In this document: one piece after another, positions 30,051 through 38,503 of the stretch | Position numbering within the stretch: the first letter of the stretch is position 1 | Layout: every line of letters begins with the position of its first letter | Origin: Shewanella sp. KX20019 | Lineage (GTDB): Bacteria > Pseudomonadota > Gammaproteobacteria > Enterobacterales > Shewanellaceae | Assembly (NCBI RefSeq): GCF_016757755.1 | Contig: NZ_CP068437.1 | Location: 2,418,001-2,482,000 of the forward strand | DNA: 64,000 bases | Direction of reading: 5' to 3' | Program-made: the position numbers and the translations under genes | The notes under the pieces: model-generated | The model's database searches: none | What the model was told of the DNA's origin: nothing | What the model saw: the letters and a program-made list of their open reading frames with translations, nothing else

Positions 30051-31073
30051 ATGACTATAATCAAGAAAGCTGCATGGGATAAATTTAAAGATTGTGATGT
30101 AACACCTGAAGAGGTTTACCATGACAGAAGGCGTATTCTCAAGCAGCTGGGGTTTGTTGGTGCGGGCGCATTGCTCTCATCACATGCCAATGCTGGCGTG
30201 TTTGATCTGTTTTCAAGTGAGGAGGAGAAGGCTGCATTTGCACGAGTTGCCCTACCACATGCTAAACAGACTGAATACGATCACCTTCTTTACGGTGAAC
30301 TAACACCTGAAAGTAAGGTGATATCACATAACAATTTTTATGAATTTGGCACCAGTAAGACAGATCCGGTAGAAAATGCTCAGGGTTTAACTGTTAACCC
30401 TTGGCAGTTAGTTATCGATGGCGAAGTCGATACCCCCTTAACATTGGATTACGACGATATTTTAAAAATGTTGCCATTGGAAGAGCGGATCTACAATTTC
30501 CGATGCGTTGAGGCATGGTCAATGGTTATTCCGTGGGTTGGCTTTTCATTGGCGAAGCTATTGAAAAAAGCCGGCGTCAAAAGCAGTGCAACTCATGTAG
30601 CGTTTGAAACGCTTTATGATCCCGAGCAAATGCCTGGACAGAAGAATCGTTACAGTGGTGGTGGGATAAACTATCCCTATGTTGAAGGGCTAACGTTAGC
30701 GGAGGCGATGACAGACTTGACCTTCATGTCTGTAGGGTTATATGGCAAAACATTGCCCCCCCAAAATGGCGCGCCAATTAGATTAGTTGTGCCATGGAAG
30801 TATGGATTCAAAAGCATCAAATCTATCGTTCGAATTCATGTTACCGACAAACAACCGAAATCGTCTTGGAATCTCTTAGCCCCTAGTGAGTACGGCTTTT
30901 ATGCCAATGTAAATCCACAGGTGGATCATCCCCGGTGGTCACAAGCTTCAGAACGACGTATTGCTGAAGGAGGCCTGTTTTCAGCGAAAAGGATCCCAAC
31001 ACTGCCTTTTAATGGTTATGGTGATCTAGTCTCTGGATTATATGATGGCTTAAACTTACGAAAAAATTTCTAG
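30051..31073 (+). CDS. msrP: Methionine sulfoxide reductase catalytic subunit MsrP
   Basis: A 340-residue periplasmic molybdoenzyme (formerly YedY) that repairs oxidised methionine in envelope proteins. A twin-arginine signal DRRRILKQLGF is at residues 25-35. The molybdenum-ligand cysteine is in NFRCVEAWSM, inside a sulfite-oxidase-type fold. It is followed at once by msrQ, the haem membrane partner. The electron source is the quinone pool through MsrQ. Confidence 0.95.
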   Translation: MTIIKKAAWDKFKDCDVTPEEVYHDRRRILKQLGFVGAGALLSSHANAGVFDLFSSEEEKAAFARVALPHAKQTEYDHLLYGELTPESKVISHNNFYEFGTSKTDPVENAQGLTVNPWQLVIDGEVDTPLTLDYDDILKMLPLEERIYNFRCVEAWSMVIPWVGFSLAKLLKKAGVKSSATHVAFETLYDPEQMPGQKNRYSGGGINYPYVEGLTLAEAMTDLTFMSVGLYGKTLPPQNGAPIRLVVPWKYGFKSIKSIVRIHVTDKQPKSSWNLLAPSEYGFYANVNPQVDHPRWSQASERRIAEGGLFSAKRIPTLPFNGYGDLVSGLYDGLNLRKNF

Positions 31074-31085
31074 TTGGGAGGTTTG

Positions 31086-31745
31086 ATGAATAAAAATAAA
31101 TTTAGATTAACCTCTCGTGCTTTGTTTTGGATTAAGGGGCTAATGCATTGTATTGGCTTGTTGCCTATTATCTATTTAGTGTTATTGGTACTAAATGATA
31201 AAGCTGGCGGCGACCCTGTACAGTATATTATCCACTATACGGGAACGGGTGCACTAAACGCATTGGTTGCCACTCTATTGATATCGCCGATTGCAAAAAA
31301 GTTTAAACAAGGATTGTTGTTGCAAACGAGGCGGCTAGTAGGTCTTTATGTATTCGCGTATGCAAGCTTACATATACTCGCTTTTTTCAGCCTCGACCTA
31401 TTGTTTGCTTGGGGGCTCTTCTTTGAAGAAGTGGTAAAACGTCCTTATATTCTAGTGGGAGCTGCGGCTTATCTGTTGCTAACGGCACTTGCATTAACGT
31501 CGTTTAAAGCGGTGATGCGTAAAATGGGTAAGCGTTGGCAGAAATTGCATAATGCTATTTATCTCATCGCGCTACTTATTCCGGTACATTTTTATTGGTC
31601 TGTAAAATCTGAGATTATTGAACCAATACTGTATTTTTTAATTATGGGTTTATTACTGAGTGTAAGATTGAAACACTCTCGATGGTGGAAACAGTTGTCT
31701 ATTAAAAATAGGCTAAGAGCAAGTCAGGTAAATTCAGAGTCATAA
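31086..31745 (+). CDS. msrQ: MsrQ, haem-binding membrane subunit
   Basis: A 219-residue inner-membrane protein of the ferric-reductase-like (YedZ) family, with about six helices and conserved histidines, for example in HYTGTGALN, SLHILAFF, KLHNAIYL and HFYWSVK. It hands electrons from quinol to MsrP. The ATG at 31086 is chosen because GGGAGG ends four bases upstream; an in-frame TTG at 31074 overlaps that site and is unlikely. The gap to msrP is 12 bases. Confidence 0.93.
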   Translation: MNKNKFRLTSRALFWIKGLMHCIGLLPIIYLVLLVLNDKAGGDPVQYIIHYTGTGALNALVATLLISPIAKKFKQGLLLQTRRLVGLYVFAYASLHILAFFSLDLLFAWGLFFEEVVKRPYILVGAAAYLLLTALALTSFKAVMRKMGKRWQKLHNAIYLIALLIPVHFYWSVKSEIIEPILYFLIMGLLLSVRLKHSRWWKQLSIKNRLRASQVNSES

Positions 31746-32084
31746 ATCATTGGGTTTAAATAGGGTTAGGTATTTAAAAGTACCTAACTTTTATATGCGC
31801 ATAGGTGGGGTGTAAGTCTGTTAAAATATTGACTAATATCTAATTTGCACTCGAGCTACGCCAAATTTAATTTCCAATATATTGTATTCGATGAGTACTT
31901 CTTGATGGAGAACCACAGCTATAGTAAAATTTTTTTGCATCGTAGTCTCGCTAGCGCCCATCCGTAGGCGTTTTACGAACATTGATGGTATAGGCTAATC
32001 CACTAATTTCTTAGATTCGACATCATTGTTACTGAATTTGTATAATTTAATATGTAATAAGTGCTTTAAAAGCATAGTGATATT
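31746..32084. other. Intergenic region after msrPQ
   Basis: About 340 bases, AT-rich. A weak hairpin CGCC-N8-GGCG followed by TTTT lies near 31957-31976 and might end msrPQ transcription. I see no gene, tRNA or repeat here. Confidence 0.4.
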
Positions 32085-32444
32085 TTATAAAGTTTCTTGT
32101 TGCTTCATTATTTTAATGACGTCATCGTAAGATATATTGAATTGACGAGAAAGGTTTATTATTTTTGTTTTATACGTTTGGATACTTTCTTGCTGGGCAA
32201 GCAATCTCTTTTCATTTTCGACAAGTTCTGTAACAGCTTCTTGTAAAATAAGTAAGCGTCTTAAATTAAAATCTAATGAATCAATACATTTTAACATTTG
32301 TTGCTTATTACGAGCTTGCTCAAGATCGCTGCTGGTTTTTTTATCATAACCGTATTGGTCTAAAGCAGCGATGGCGTTTTCTAAATCTAGATTTTCTTTC
32401 ATAGGAGTCCGAAGTGAGGAAGATTTTCGTGCAAAAGTAGACAT
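32085..32444 (-). CDS. Small coiled-coil protein of unknown function
   Basis: A 119-residue protein rich in Gln, Leu, Lys and Glu, predicted mostly helical, with a heptad-like stretch at about residues 60-95. The C-terminal NISYDDVIKIMKQQ resembles a short basic helix of the kind seen in some DNA-associated proteins, but no family is recognised. Codon use looks like the neighbours. Neither the first ATG nor the internal ATG (MKENL) has a good ribosome site, so the start is uncertain. It has no operon partner. Confidence 0.6.
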   Translation of the reverse strand: MSTFARKSSSLRTPMKENLDLENAIAALDQYGYDKKTSSDLEQARNKQQMLKCIDSLDFNLRRLLILQEAVTELVENEKRLLAQQESIQTYKTKIINLSRQFNISYDDVIKIMKQQETL

Positions 32445-32590
32445 TGATTGAGATTATAGTTTGTAATCTATATCTGTAAAAGGAAAAACGTCTTTTTTAG
32501 TATAAAAAAATAACTATTTACTTGGGTTTAGCCAAATGACCTGTCAATCTAGCAAATATGATTTAATGCTTGTAAAGCAAGGAGCCGCTA

Positions 32591-33085
32591 ATGCTTGACC
32601 TATTGCCCGATTTATTTGACTCATACGCAGAACATTTATCCTTACTCCCACCGATGTTCAAGTCGTTTGGTCAAAAAGACTGTTTTTGGGGCGAAGTTGT
32701 CACTGTTAAGTGTTTCAAGGATAACTCGTTAGTTAAAGAGGCGTTATCAAAAAATGGTACTGGTAAGGTGCTTGTTGTCGATGGGCAAGGGATGACCGAC
32801 AGTGCGTTACTTGGCGACATGATCGCTAAAAATGCTGAAGAAAACGGTTGGCAAGGTATTGTGATTTTTGGCTGTGTGCGAGATGTTGCTGCACTTAAAA
32901 CCATGGACATTGGCATACAAGCTATCGGAGTTAATCCAGTAAAGACCGTTAAAAAAGGTCTCGGAGAAGTTAATGTCGCAGTAGAGATTTACGGTGTCAT
33001 TATTTCGCCTCACTCATTTTTGTATGCTGATCTTAACGGTATCGCAATATCTAACCAAGCTTTAGATCTATCCGTGCTAAATTAA
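32591..33085 (+). CDS. RraA-family protein
   Basis: A 164-residue protein of the RraA / class II aldolase-like family. The motifs LVVDGQGMTDSALLGDMIAKNA and GIVIFGCVRDVAAL are characteristic. Family members are either RraA, which binds and inhibits RNase E, or 4-hydroxy-4-methyl-2-oxoglutarate aldolases; the aldolase metal and base residues (G-D-x-x-A and R-D) are largely present, so both remain possible. A strong AAGGAG ribosome site precedes the ATG. It is followed by an AsmA-family gene 36 bases on. Confidence 0.85.
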   Translation: MLDLLPDLFDSYAEHLSLLPPMFKSFGQKDCFWGEVVTVKCFKDNSLVKEALSKNGTGKVLVVDGQGMTDSALLGDMIAKNAEENGWQGIVIFGCVRDVAALKTMDIGIQAIGVNPVKTVKKGLGEVNVAVEIYGVIISPHSFLYADLNGIAISNQALDLSVLN

Positions 33086-33121
33086 TAGTAATCGCATTTT
33101 GTTATTCAGATGGAATCTGTC

Positions 33122-34939
33122 ATGAAATTTTTAAAATGGTTTTTTGTAGCAATCTTAGCTTTAGTTGCAGCGTTGGCGTTATATATCACCTTGATTTTTG
33201 ACCCAAATGATTTTAAACCACAAATAGTTGAAGTAGTAAAGGAAAAAACAGGTCGTAACTTGGCGATCAGCAGTGATCTAACATGGACATTTTTCCCAAG
33301 CCTAGGGATTAAATTAGGCGGGATTACACTTTCAAATCCACAAGGGTTTGAAAACTCAGCAATGGTGTCCGTAAATGAAGTTGTCGCCGAAGTGGCGCTA
33401 ATGCCATTGTTAAGCAAAGAAGTTGAGATATCACAACTAAACTTAGATGGTTTAACGCTGGCGCTGGAAACGCAAAAAGATGGTAGCAGCAGTTTCGATG
33501 GGCTAACTGATCAAGCGAGCGACACAGTCCCTGCAAAAGACAACAAGGGTGGAGGCTCTAGTGCGACTTTATCAAAATTGGATATTGGTGGTATCTCTAT
33601 TACTAATACTCAAATCAGTAATGTTGACCACCAAACTAACACCAAGCAATCTTTATCTTTAAAGTCATTAACGCTAGGACGTTTCCAACTGGATGAGTTC
33701 GCAAAGTTACAATATGAGCTCACAGCATCATTGCCTGATCTCAAAGTCGATAGCCGTGGTGAAGGTCAAATAAGAGTCTCTCAAGATCTACAGCAAGTGA
33801 CGATTAATGATTTTGTTGTGACCAATGTAATCACTGGAACAAGTCTTCCTAACGGTTCGTTAACGGCTGACCTTACGACTTCATTGGAGATGGCATTAGA
33901 TAAGCAAACAATGAGCTTAGTGTTAGCTAGTTTTAGTGCCGCTGATATTAATGCTTCTGGTCAGCTTGATATTGCCTATGGCAAGAAAGTGCCTAAGGTG
34001 GTCGCAAAGCTAGATGTTGGCGATATTGATTTAGATCGTTTCTTGCCCAAACAGGGGCAGGACGCCGTAAACGAGACATCAACAAGTCAGTCTGATGCCG
34101 TTGCAGTCGAACCTGATTTGACCGCAATGAAATCGGTGGATTTAGACGTCAACGTAAGCGTAAAGTCAGTCAAAGTGGCTAATCTAAACACGCAAAACTG
34201 GCGATTTAAGATGGTCATGCAACAAGGCATTGCCAATATCAGCCAGTTATCGGCAAATTTGTATGGTGGCAGCATAAAGGCATCAGCCAAACTGGATGGT
34301 CGTAATAAAGTGGCGCAATACCAGTTTGACAAACATCTGAGTGGTGTCGACATACGTGCATTATTAATGGATGCCGCTGAAGTTGATATGCTAGATGGTA
34401 CGGCTAACTTTAATGTTGCCGGTAGGGGTAAGAGCTTACTACCTGATAATCTGAAAAAGAACTTAAGTGCGGATGGACAGTTTGAAATTGCTGATGGCGC
34501 GATTCATGGTGTTAACATTCCGCAAATGATTAGAGACGCGAAAGCCAAACTTAGCGGCGATATGTCATCGAGTAACTCTACTGAGCAGAAGACAGACTTC
34601 ACCAGTATGACTGGCTCATTTAAGGTGGCCAAAGGGGTTGTCTCAAATTCCGATCTTAACATGGCGTCACCTCTTATACGTCTGACTGGAGCCGGGACTG
34701 CAAATGTCATCAACGAAGCGCTAGATTACAAATTAACTACCTCTGTAGTGGGCTCTCTTGAAGGTCAGGGCGGTAATGAACGCGATGCATTATACGGTGT
34801 TGAGATCCCATTTGCGATTAGCGGCACAATGTCCAAGCCTAAATTTGCGTTGGATACCAAAGCCTTGCTAGATTCGAAGTTAAAAGATGAAACCAATAAG
34901 CTTAAAGACAGCTTGTTTAAAAAATTCGGAGGATTTTGA
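33122..34939 (+). CDS. AsmA-family protein
   Basis: About 605 residues with one N-terminal membrane helix (MKFLKWFFVAILALVAAL) and a long beta-rich periplasmic part. The sequence NDFKPQIVEVVKEKTGRNLAI and the C-terminal AsmA_2 region (about residues 390-560, with GMLD-type repeats) fit AsmA. AsmA-like proteins are bridge-type proteins linked to phospholipid transport and outer-membrane homeostasis. The ATG at 33122 fits the start of homologues; ATG 33110 would add four residues. Its stop overlaps the start of the lipoprotein gene. Confidence 0.88.
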   Translation: MKFLKWFFVAILALVAALALYITLIFDPNDFKPQIVEVVKEKTGRNLAISSDLTWTFFPSLGIKLGGITLSNPQGFENSAMVSVNEVVAEVALMPLLSKEVEISQLNLDGLTLALETQKDGSSSFDGLTDQASDTVPAKDNKGGGSSATLSKLDIGGISITNTQISNVDHQTNTKQSLSLKSLTLGRFQLDEFAKLQYELTASLPDLKVDSRGEGQIRVSQDLQQVTINDFVVTNVITGTSLPNGSLTADLTTSLEMALDKQTMSLVLASFSAADINASGQLDIAYGKKVPKVVAKLDVGDIDLDRFLPKQGQDAVNETSTSQSDAVAVEPDLTAMKSVDLDVNVSVKSVKVANLNTQNWRFKMVMQQGIANISQLSANLYGGSIKASAKLDGRNKVAQYQFDKHLSGVDIRALLMDAAEVDMLDGTANFNVAGRGKSLLPDNLKKNLSADGQFEIADGAIHGVNIPQMIRDAKAKLSGDMSSSNSTEQKTDFTSMTGSFKVAKGVVSNSDLNMASPLIRLTGAGTANVINEALDYKLTTSVVGSLEGQGGNERDALYGVEIPFAISGTMSKPKFALDTKALLDSKLKDETNKLKDSLFKKFGGF

Positions 34940-35484
34940 TGTTATATAAAACAGGATTAGGTTTAGTGATATTGAGTGCTTTAGGATGCTCGCAAGGCAT
35001 CGATACCACTTCAGTTGAGAACGCCGATATGACAAAAGCAAATAGCAGTAGCGCTAAAGTAACAGCTGTAATTGTAACGCCAGCAGATAAGAGTGATGTC
35101 AAGGCTAAACTAAGCCAACAGGGCTTGTTTGAGGCTAAATTGATTGTTGAGCAAGCTGCAGCGCAGCCAATGAAGGTGACTTTGCAATACACCAATAATC
35201 AATCTCATGGTGTCCCCTTAATGTTTAACTCAGGTATGACGGCTGATCTATGGCTAATGGATGCCGCTGGCAACAAAGTGTGGGCTTGGTCCAATGAAAT
35301 GATGTTTACCCAAGCCATACGTGAAACAGTGATGCCTGCAGGTAAAACTCAAAACGTCAAATTCAGCATTGCTGCTGATGTGGCTTCCGCTGTAGGTAAA
35401 GGTTATTACTTAAAGGCTATATTTGCAGGGCGAGCAACTGAATCAAAAACACCTGCAATGGCAACGGTACTCTATAAGTTTTAA
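34939..35484 (+). CDS. Lipoprotein with BsuPI-type proteinase-inhibitor domain
   Basis: A 181-residue predicted lipoprotein. The lipobox is SALGC with the lipidated Cys near residue 17. A low-complexity linker (about 20-50) is followed by a single immunoglobulin-like domain with LQYTNNQSHGVPLMFNSG and AWSNEMMFTQA, as in the intracellular proteinase inhibitor BsuPI family. GGAGGA lies five bases before the ATG, which overlaps the asmA-like stop (TGATG), so translation is coupled. The function of bacterial envelope BsuPI domains is not known. Confidence 0.8.
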   Translation: MLYKTGLGLVILSALGCSQGIDTTSVENADMTKANSSSAKVTAVIVTPADKSDVKAKLSQQGLFEAKLIVEQAAAQPMKVTLQYTNNQSHGVPLMFNSGMTADLWLMDAAGNKVWAWSNEMMFTQAIRETVMPAGKTQNVKFSIAADVASAVGKGYYLKAIFAGRATESKTPAMATVLYKF

Positions 35485-35527
35485 CTGAGTTTGAAACGAG
35501 AACAGGGCCTGGTGGCTTAGATTGAAC

Positions 35528-35560
35528 ATGCCGATAAACTCTTAGTTTATCGGCATTTTT
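35528..35560 (+). terminator. Rho-independent terminator
   Basis: Perfect 13-bp stem ATGCCGATAAACT / AGTTTATCGGCAT with a three-base loop and a five-T tract. It closes the asmA-like/lipoprotein transcription unit. Confidence 0.93.
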
Positions 35561-35693
35561 ATACGCGTTAACTCGCGGTTGAACAAGTACTAAAAGAGTA
35601 CGGTTGTCGACAGGCAATTAATATCAATCATTGGCATTAAAGTTTGGCATTTTTATCGGTCTAAACGCGAGTTGGTAGAGGGTTACGGGCTAG

Positions 35694-36202
35694 CTTTTGC
35701 CCCAAAACGGTTTAGCTCTATCAGCTTTTGTTTTTCCAAATCAAAATCAAAGTCGTGGTGCTTCGCCCATTCTTGTAATCAAGAGTAGAGCCAAGGGGTA
35801 AAGCGCTTGTCCCCCTTGGCGAACCCTCAGCGCCTCGGCGAAATTTAAACAGCGAAATTTCCAACGGGGAAGATGAGTGTGTTCTGCTGGCTATACAGAG
35901 TGCTGACTTTTCTTGCTTTAAATTAAGAACTAAAATGCTGATAGTTTGCGCTTTTATAACCCAGTGTAGATGCAGTTGAGGCCTTCGGTTTCAGGGCCAA
36001 TTCTGTTCCATACAGAGCATGGCATTCCCTCCATCCATGGAGGTCAGATGAAACCGCAGAGCGGTCATGGCCAATTCTGTCCCATACAGAATCTGGCATT
36101 TCCTCCGTCCTTGGAGGTCAGCTGGCGCAAAGCGAGCCTCAGTTGCGTCTGCACATGCGCTGACCGCAGGTCATTGGAACCATTTTGGCTTAAAGGTAAC
36201 TC
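35694..36202. repeat. Tandem ~0.5 kb repeat, copy 1
   Basis: The first of two diverged direct copies. Shared blocks with copy 2, in the same order: TGCCCCAAA, GTCGTGG-GCTTCGCCCA, GGGG-AAAGCGCTTG-CCCCC, CCTCAGCGCC-CGGCGAAATTTAAA, TTTCCAACGGGGAAGAT, GTTTGCGCTTTT, CCAGTGTAGATG, and the end block GGAACCATTTT-GCTTAAAGGTAACTC. Stop codons break all frames, so it is probably non-coding. The origin is unknown. Confidence 0.8.
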
Positions 36203-36549
36203 GATTCTGCCCCAAAGTTGGTTAGGTTTATCATGCTTCGCTTTCATTTTCATAAAAAGAAAGGTCGTGGCGCTTCGCCCACACCATACCAAAAAGGGGA
36301 AAGCGCTTGCCCCCCTTTTGGATATCCCTCAGCGCCCCGGCGAAATTTAAAAAGCAAAATTTCCAACGGGGAAGATTGGCGTGTTCTTCCTGCTATGCGG
36401 GTTAGTGACTTATATGGTTTTAAATTTAAAACGCAGATGCTGAGAGTTTGCGCTTTTCAAAACCAGTGTAGATGAGGCTGATGCCTTCGGAAACAGGACC
36501 AATTTTGTTCCCGACATAATTTGGCATTTCCTCCGTCCTTGGAGGTCAG
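35995..36549. repeat. Three copies of a ~53-base hairpin module
   Basis: Modules at 35995-36047, 36069-36121 and 36496-36549. Each starts GG(C/A)CCAATT, passes CATA and (T/C)TGGCATT-like text, and ends in a CCTCC...GGAGG hairpin with GTCAG. Copy 1 of the larger repeat has two of them, copy 2 has one. Confidence 0.7.
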
Positions 36550-36677
36550 ATGTTTTCGTTGAGCCCACAGGGACCCTTTCTTTTATAAAGAGTTGCGGCC
36601 ACGTCTGTTGTGGCTTAATGAATCTGCACATACGCCTGCCGCAGGCAATTGGAACCATTTTTGCTTAAAGGTAACTC
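36203..36677. repeat. Tandem ~0.5 kb repeat, copy 2
   Basis: Second copy of the same unit, directly abutting copy 1 and ending with the same GGTAACTC block. It is about 35 bases shorter because copy 1 carries one extra internal module. Small frames in this region read from repeat sequence and are not credible genes. Confidence 0.8.
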
Positions 36678-37111
36678 CCTTCAGCCCCTTTACGTGTTAG
36701 CGCTAGCAACTCGTCCTATAGAACACTGACCTCTTTGTAATACTTTTTCTAATCAGTCGGAAAGGTATGGGTTCCGTCTAGCGAGAACCTTTTAGTTAAC
36801 CAATGCTTGTACTTTTATACAGTAGTATCGGTTTTGTGCGGTTAATCTCTAAATTTTGCGCAATCAGTTCACGGTTTGCTATTGAGTGAAAAGAGAAAGA
36901 GGTGTAAATTCAGTAAGATGTAAGTGTGCGTTCATGAAAAGTTCAGATAACCGGAAAGCAAAGTGTGCGACTCACTTTTCTCCCTAGGTGTATTGGATAC
37001 AATCTTAAGCGTAAATGTTTAATGAGCTGTTATTAATGATTTTTTCAGACTTTTTACTGTGCACGCTTTTTCAACATGGCTTGGCAAAACGCGCACGCCG
37101 TATATTAAAAT
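36678..37111. other. Region upstream of the first cassette
   Basis: About 430 AT-rich bases with no gene of note and no trace of an integron integrase on either strand. It ends in the core-like heptamer GTTATGT at 37112. It could be the old attI side of the array or simply cassette-type spacer. Confidence 0.4.
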
Positions 37112-37118
37112 GTTATGT
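37112..37118 (+). other. Integron core-like site (possible attI relic or truncated attC)
   Basis: GTTATGT has the form of the integron core site and starts the first cassette. The bases to its left (ATTAAAAT) lack the GGCG and inverted L-box text found at the other attC ends in this array. It may therefore be an attI-type site or the remnant of a damaged attC. Confidence 0.4.
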
Positions 37119-37133
37119 GTTTAGGAAAGTTTG

Positions 37134-37421
37134 GTGAATAAACATCGAGATTGCAGCAATAGGCTAGCATATGATTTTGATAAGATATCCTCAAAGGATT
37201 ATCATAAAATCACTAAATCTGTTGTTAAAGAATTCAAGTTAATTCCTCATACAGAGCTTATTAATGGTCTTGATGAAACATTCCAAGACTTTATTTTAAA
37301 CCAATCCATTATTGGTTTGGAGTGGGATATTTGGTCTGGCTATATTGTTAATGCAAAAAATCCTGAGGCTGAATTGCTAGTAGAGAAAATAGCTAAATAT
37401 ATTAGTGTATTAAACACATAA
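37134..37421 (+). CDS. Cassette 1: hypothetical 95-residue protein
   Basis: A small acidic cytoplasmic protein with no signal or membrane segment. The GTG at 37134 is chosen because AGGA lies seven bases upstream; the TTG at 37131 is less well placed. The segment GLEWDIWSGYIVNAKNPEAE resembles a motif I have seen in other cassette-borne orphan proteins, but I can name no function. The stop codon TAA is shared with the start of attC 1, as is usual for cassettes. It is lower in GC than the core genes. Confidence 0.7.
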   Translation: MNKHRDCSNRLAYDFDKISSKDYHKITKSVVKEFKLIPHTELINGLDETFQDFILNQSIIGLEWDIWSGYIVNAKNPEAELLVEKIAKYISVLNT

Positions 37422-37515
37422 CAAGTCATTAAAGCAGGACAAAAAACAGTTGGTTTTTGCTCCTTCGTCGCTTATTTTAACCAACTATTTTTAGCCTCTT
37501 AATGAGGCGTTAGGT
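37419..37515 (+). other. attC site 1
   Basis: Starts TAACAAGTCATTAA and ends TTAATGAGGCGTTAGGT, which are imperfect inverted complements, so the bottom strand can fold into a hairpin. An inner pair AGTTGGTTTT / TTTAACCAACT extends the stem. About 97 bases. Confidence 0.9.
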
Positions 37516-37526
37516 ATCTCTAGAGT

Positions 37527-37904
37527 ATGGCATGTTCCTGAAACTGGGTTTGTTTTGAATGCAGAGTTGCATGTAGAAGACCAACTTGGAGACAAGTTAC
37601 ACATCACAACCCTGAGACTATTGGTGAGGAAGGTGACGCTAAATGCCAACATTGCGGTAAAAACATGCGTTTTCTTGGGCCGACAATCAAGATACCTGCA
37701 AAAAATAAGATTAAAGAGTGGAAGAAACTTTATACAGAAACACTTAATTTAAGGCAGGATCTTGCTAAATATGATCAGGTATTCAAAGTTAAAATGAAAC
37801 ACTCTATTGAGAAACAAATAGAAGAGTTGAAAAGTAGAATACCAGATAAAGAGCGTGACAAGTTAATTCGTAGTTACGAAAAAGAAATGGAAAAATATAC
37901 CTAA
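37527..37904 (+). pseudogene. Cassette 2: zinc-ribbon-like gene with in-frame TGA
   Basis: From ATG 37527 the frame meets TGA at codon 5 (37539-37541), then stays open for 120 codons to 37904. The readable part begins NWVCFECRVACRRPTW and continues to AKCQHCGKNM, giving two CxxC pairs as in a zinc ribbon, then a Lys/Glu-rich helical tail. The well-conserved look of the part before the next ATG (37665) suggests the real gene started near 37527 and has a nonsense mutation, or an unusual start. Only the 79-residue C-terminal part could be made from ATG 37665. No function can be named. Confidence 0.6.
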
Positions 37905-38000
37905 CAAGGCGCTCAAGAACGGACAATAAACAGTTGGCTTTTGTTCACTACGTTCACTATTTTAGCCAACAATTTTTTGCCGCTTAGCGTGGCGTTATAC
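37902..38000 (+). other. attC site 2
   Basis: TAACAAGGCGCTCAAGAACGG at the left and GCCGCTTAGCGTGGCGTTATAC at the right are imperfect complements. Inner complementary arms contain GTTGGCT / AGCCAAC. About 99 bases. Confidence 0.9.
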
Positions 38001-38014
38001 ATCAAGGATAGTCC

Positions 38015-38407
38015 ATGTCAGTGTTTGAGATACCTAGGTATAAAGAAAATCCAATTTATCTTTTTTTTGAGTCCTACATCTTAAATACATTAGGTTTTGT
38101 TAGCTCAGATAGATATAAACAAATTCAAGAAATGAACATCCAAAAAGTTTTTGATTCATCTCATTCTGATTGGCCTTTGGTTGTTGAAGAAGTATTAGAT
38201 CTATCCGACACAATTCATATTGCTATTAAGCACTTGTGGCTGAAAAATAGGGAGTACTATTATGAGTCCGAAGAAGGGTACTTAGCTTTTGCTCAAGACT
38301 TCACTGACAACTACATGAAAGCTGAGTCTGAAATAGATATTTGGACTAAAGAAAGCTTAGCGTTTGCTATTACATACATAAACAGCAATGGTGAATTTGA
38401 TGTATAA
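38015..38407 (+). CDS. Cassette 3: hypothetical 130-residue protein
   Basis: An acidic cytoplasmic protein, rich in Tyr, Ser and Glu and predicted mainly helical. No family is recognised and there is no signal peptide or membrane segment. The ATG is preceded by AAGGA. Its TAA stop forms the first bases of attC 3. The AT-rich codon use differs from the surrounding core genes, consistent with a foreign cassette. Confidence 0.7.
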   Translation: MSVFEIPRYKENPIYLFFESYILNTLGFVSSDRYKQIQEMNIQKVFDSSHSDWPLVVEEVLDLSDTIHIAIKHLWLKNREYYYESEEGYLAFAQDFTDNYMKAESEIDIWTKESLAFAITYINSNGEFDV

Positions 38408-38503
38408 CAAGCGCCTAAACTCCGACAATGTTATGTTGTCATGGTTTTGGCAAACAACGCAAAAAGCCATGCCAACACATTGCGTGTTAGGCGGGCGTTA
38501 TGC
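38405..38503 (+). other. attC site 3
   Basis: TAACAAGCGCCTAAACTCCG at the left and TGCGTGTTAGGCGGGCGTTATGC at the right; the GCCTAA / TTAGGC L boxes pair. About 99 bases. The core GTTATGC supplies the ATG of the next gene. Confidence 0.92.

Noticed and set aside
35970..36658. Several small frames (35970-36350 plus, 36065-36292 minus, 36218-36475 plus, 36410-36658 minus)
   Set aside because: They overlap each other on both strands and read from the tandem repeats; no ribosome sites and no protein-like composition.
37527..37541. TGA in cassette 2 as a selenocysteine codon
   Set aside because: It is at codon 5 with no recognisable SECIS hairpin just after it, and no selenoprotein family fits. 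A nonsense mutation or alternative start is simpler.
37555..37752. 65-codon frame in cassette 2
   Set aside because: Overlaps the CxxC-containing frame in another phase and has no domain features; considered a shadow.
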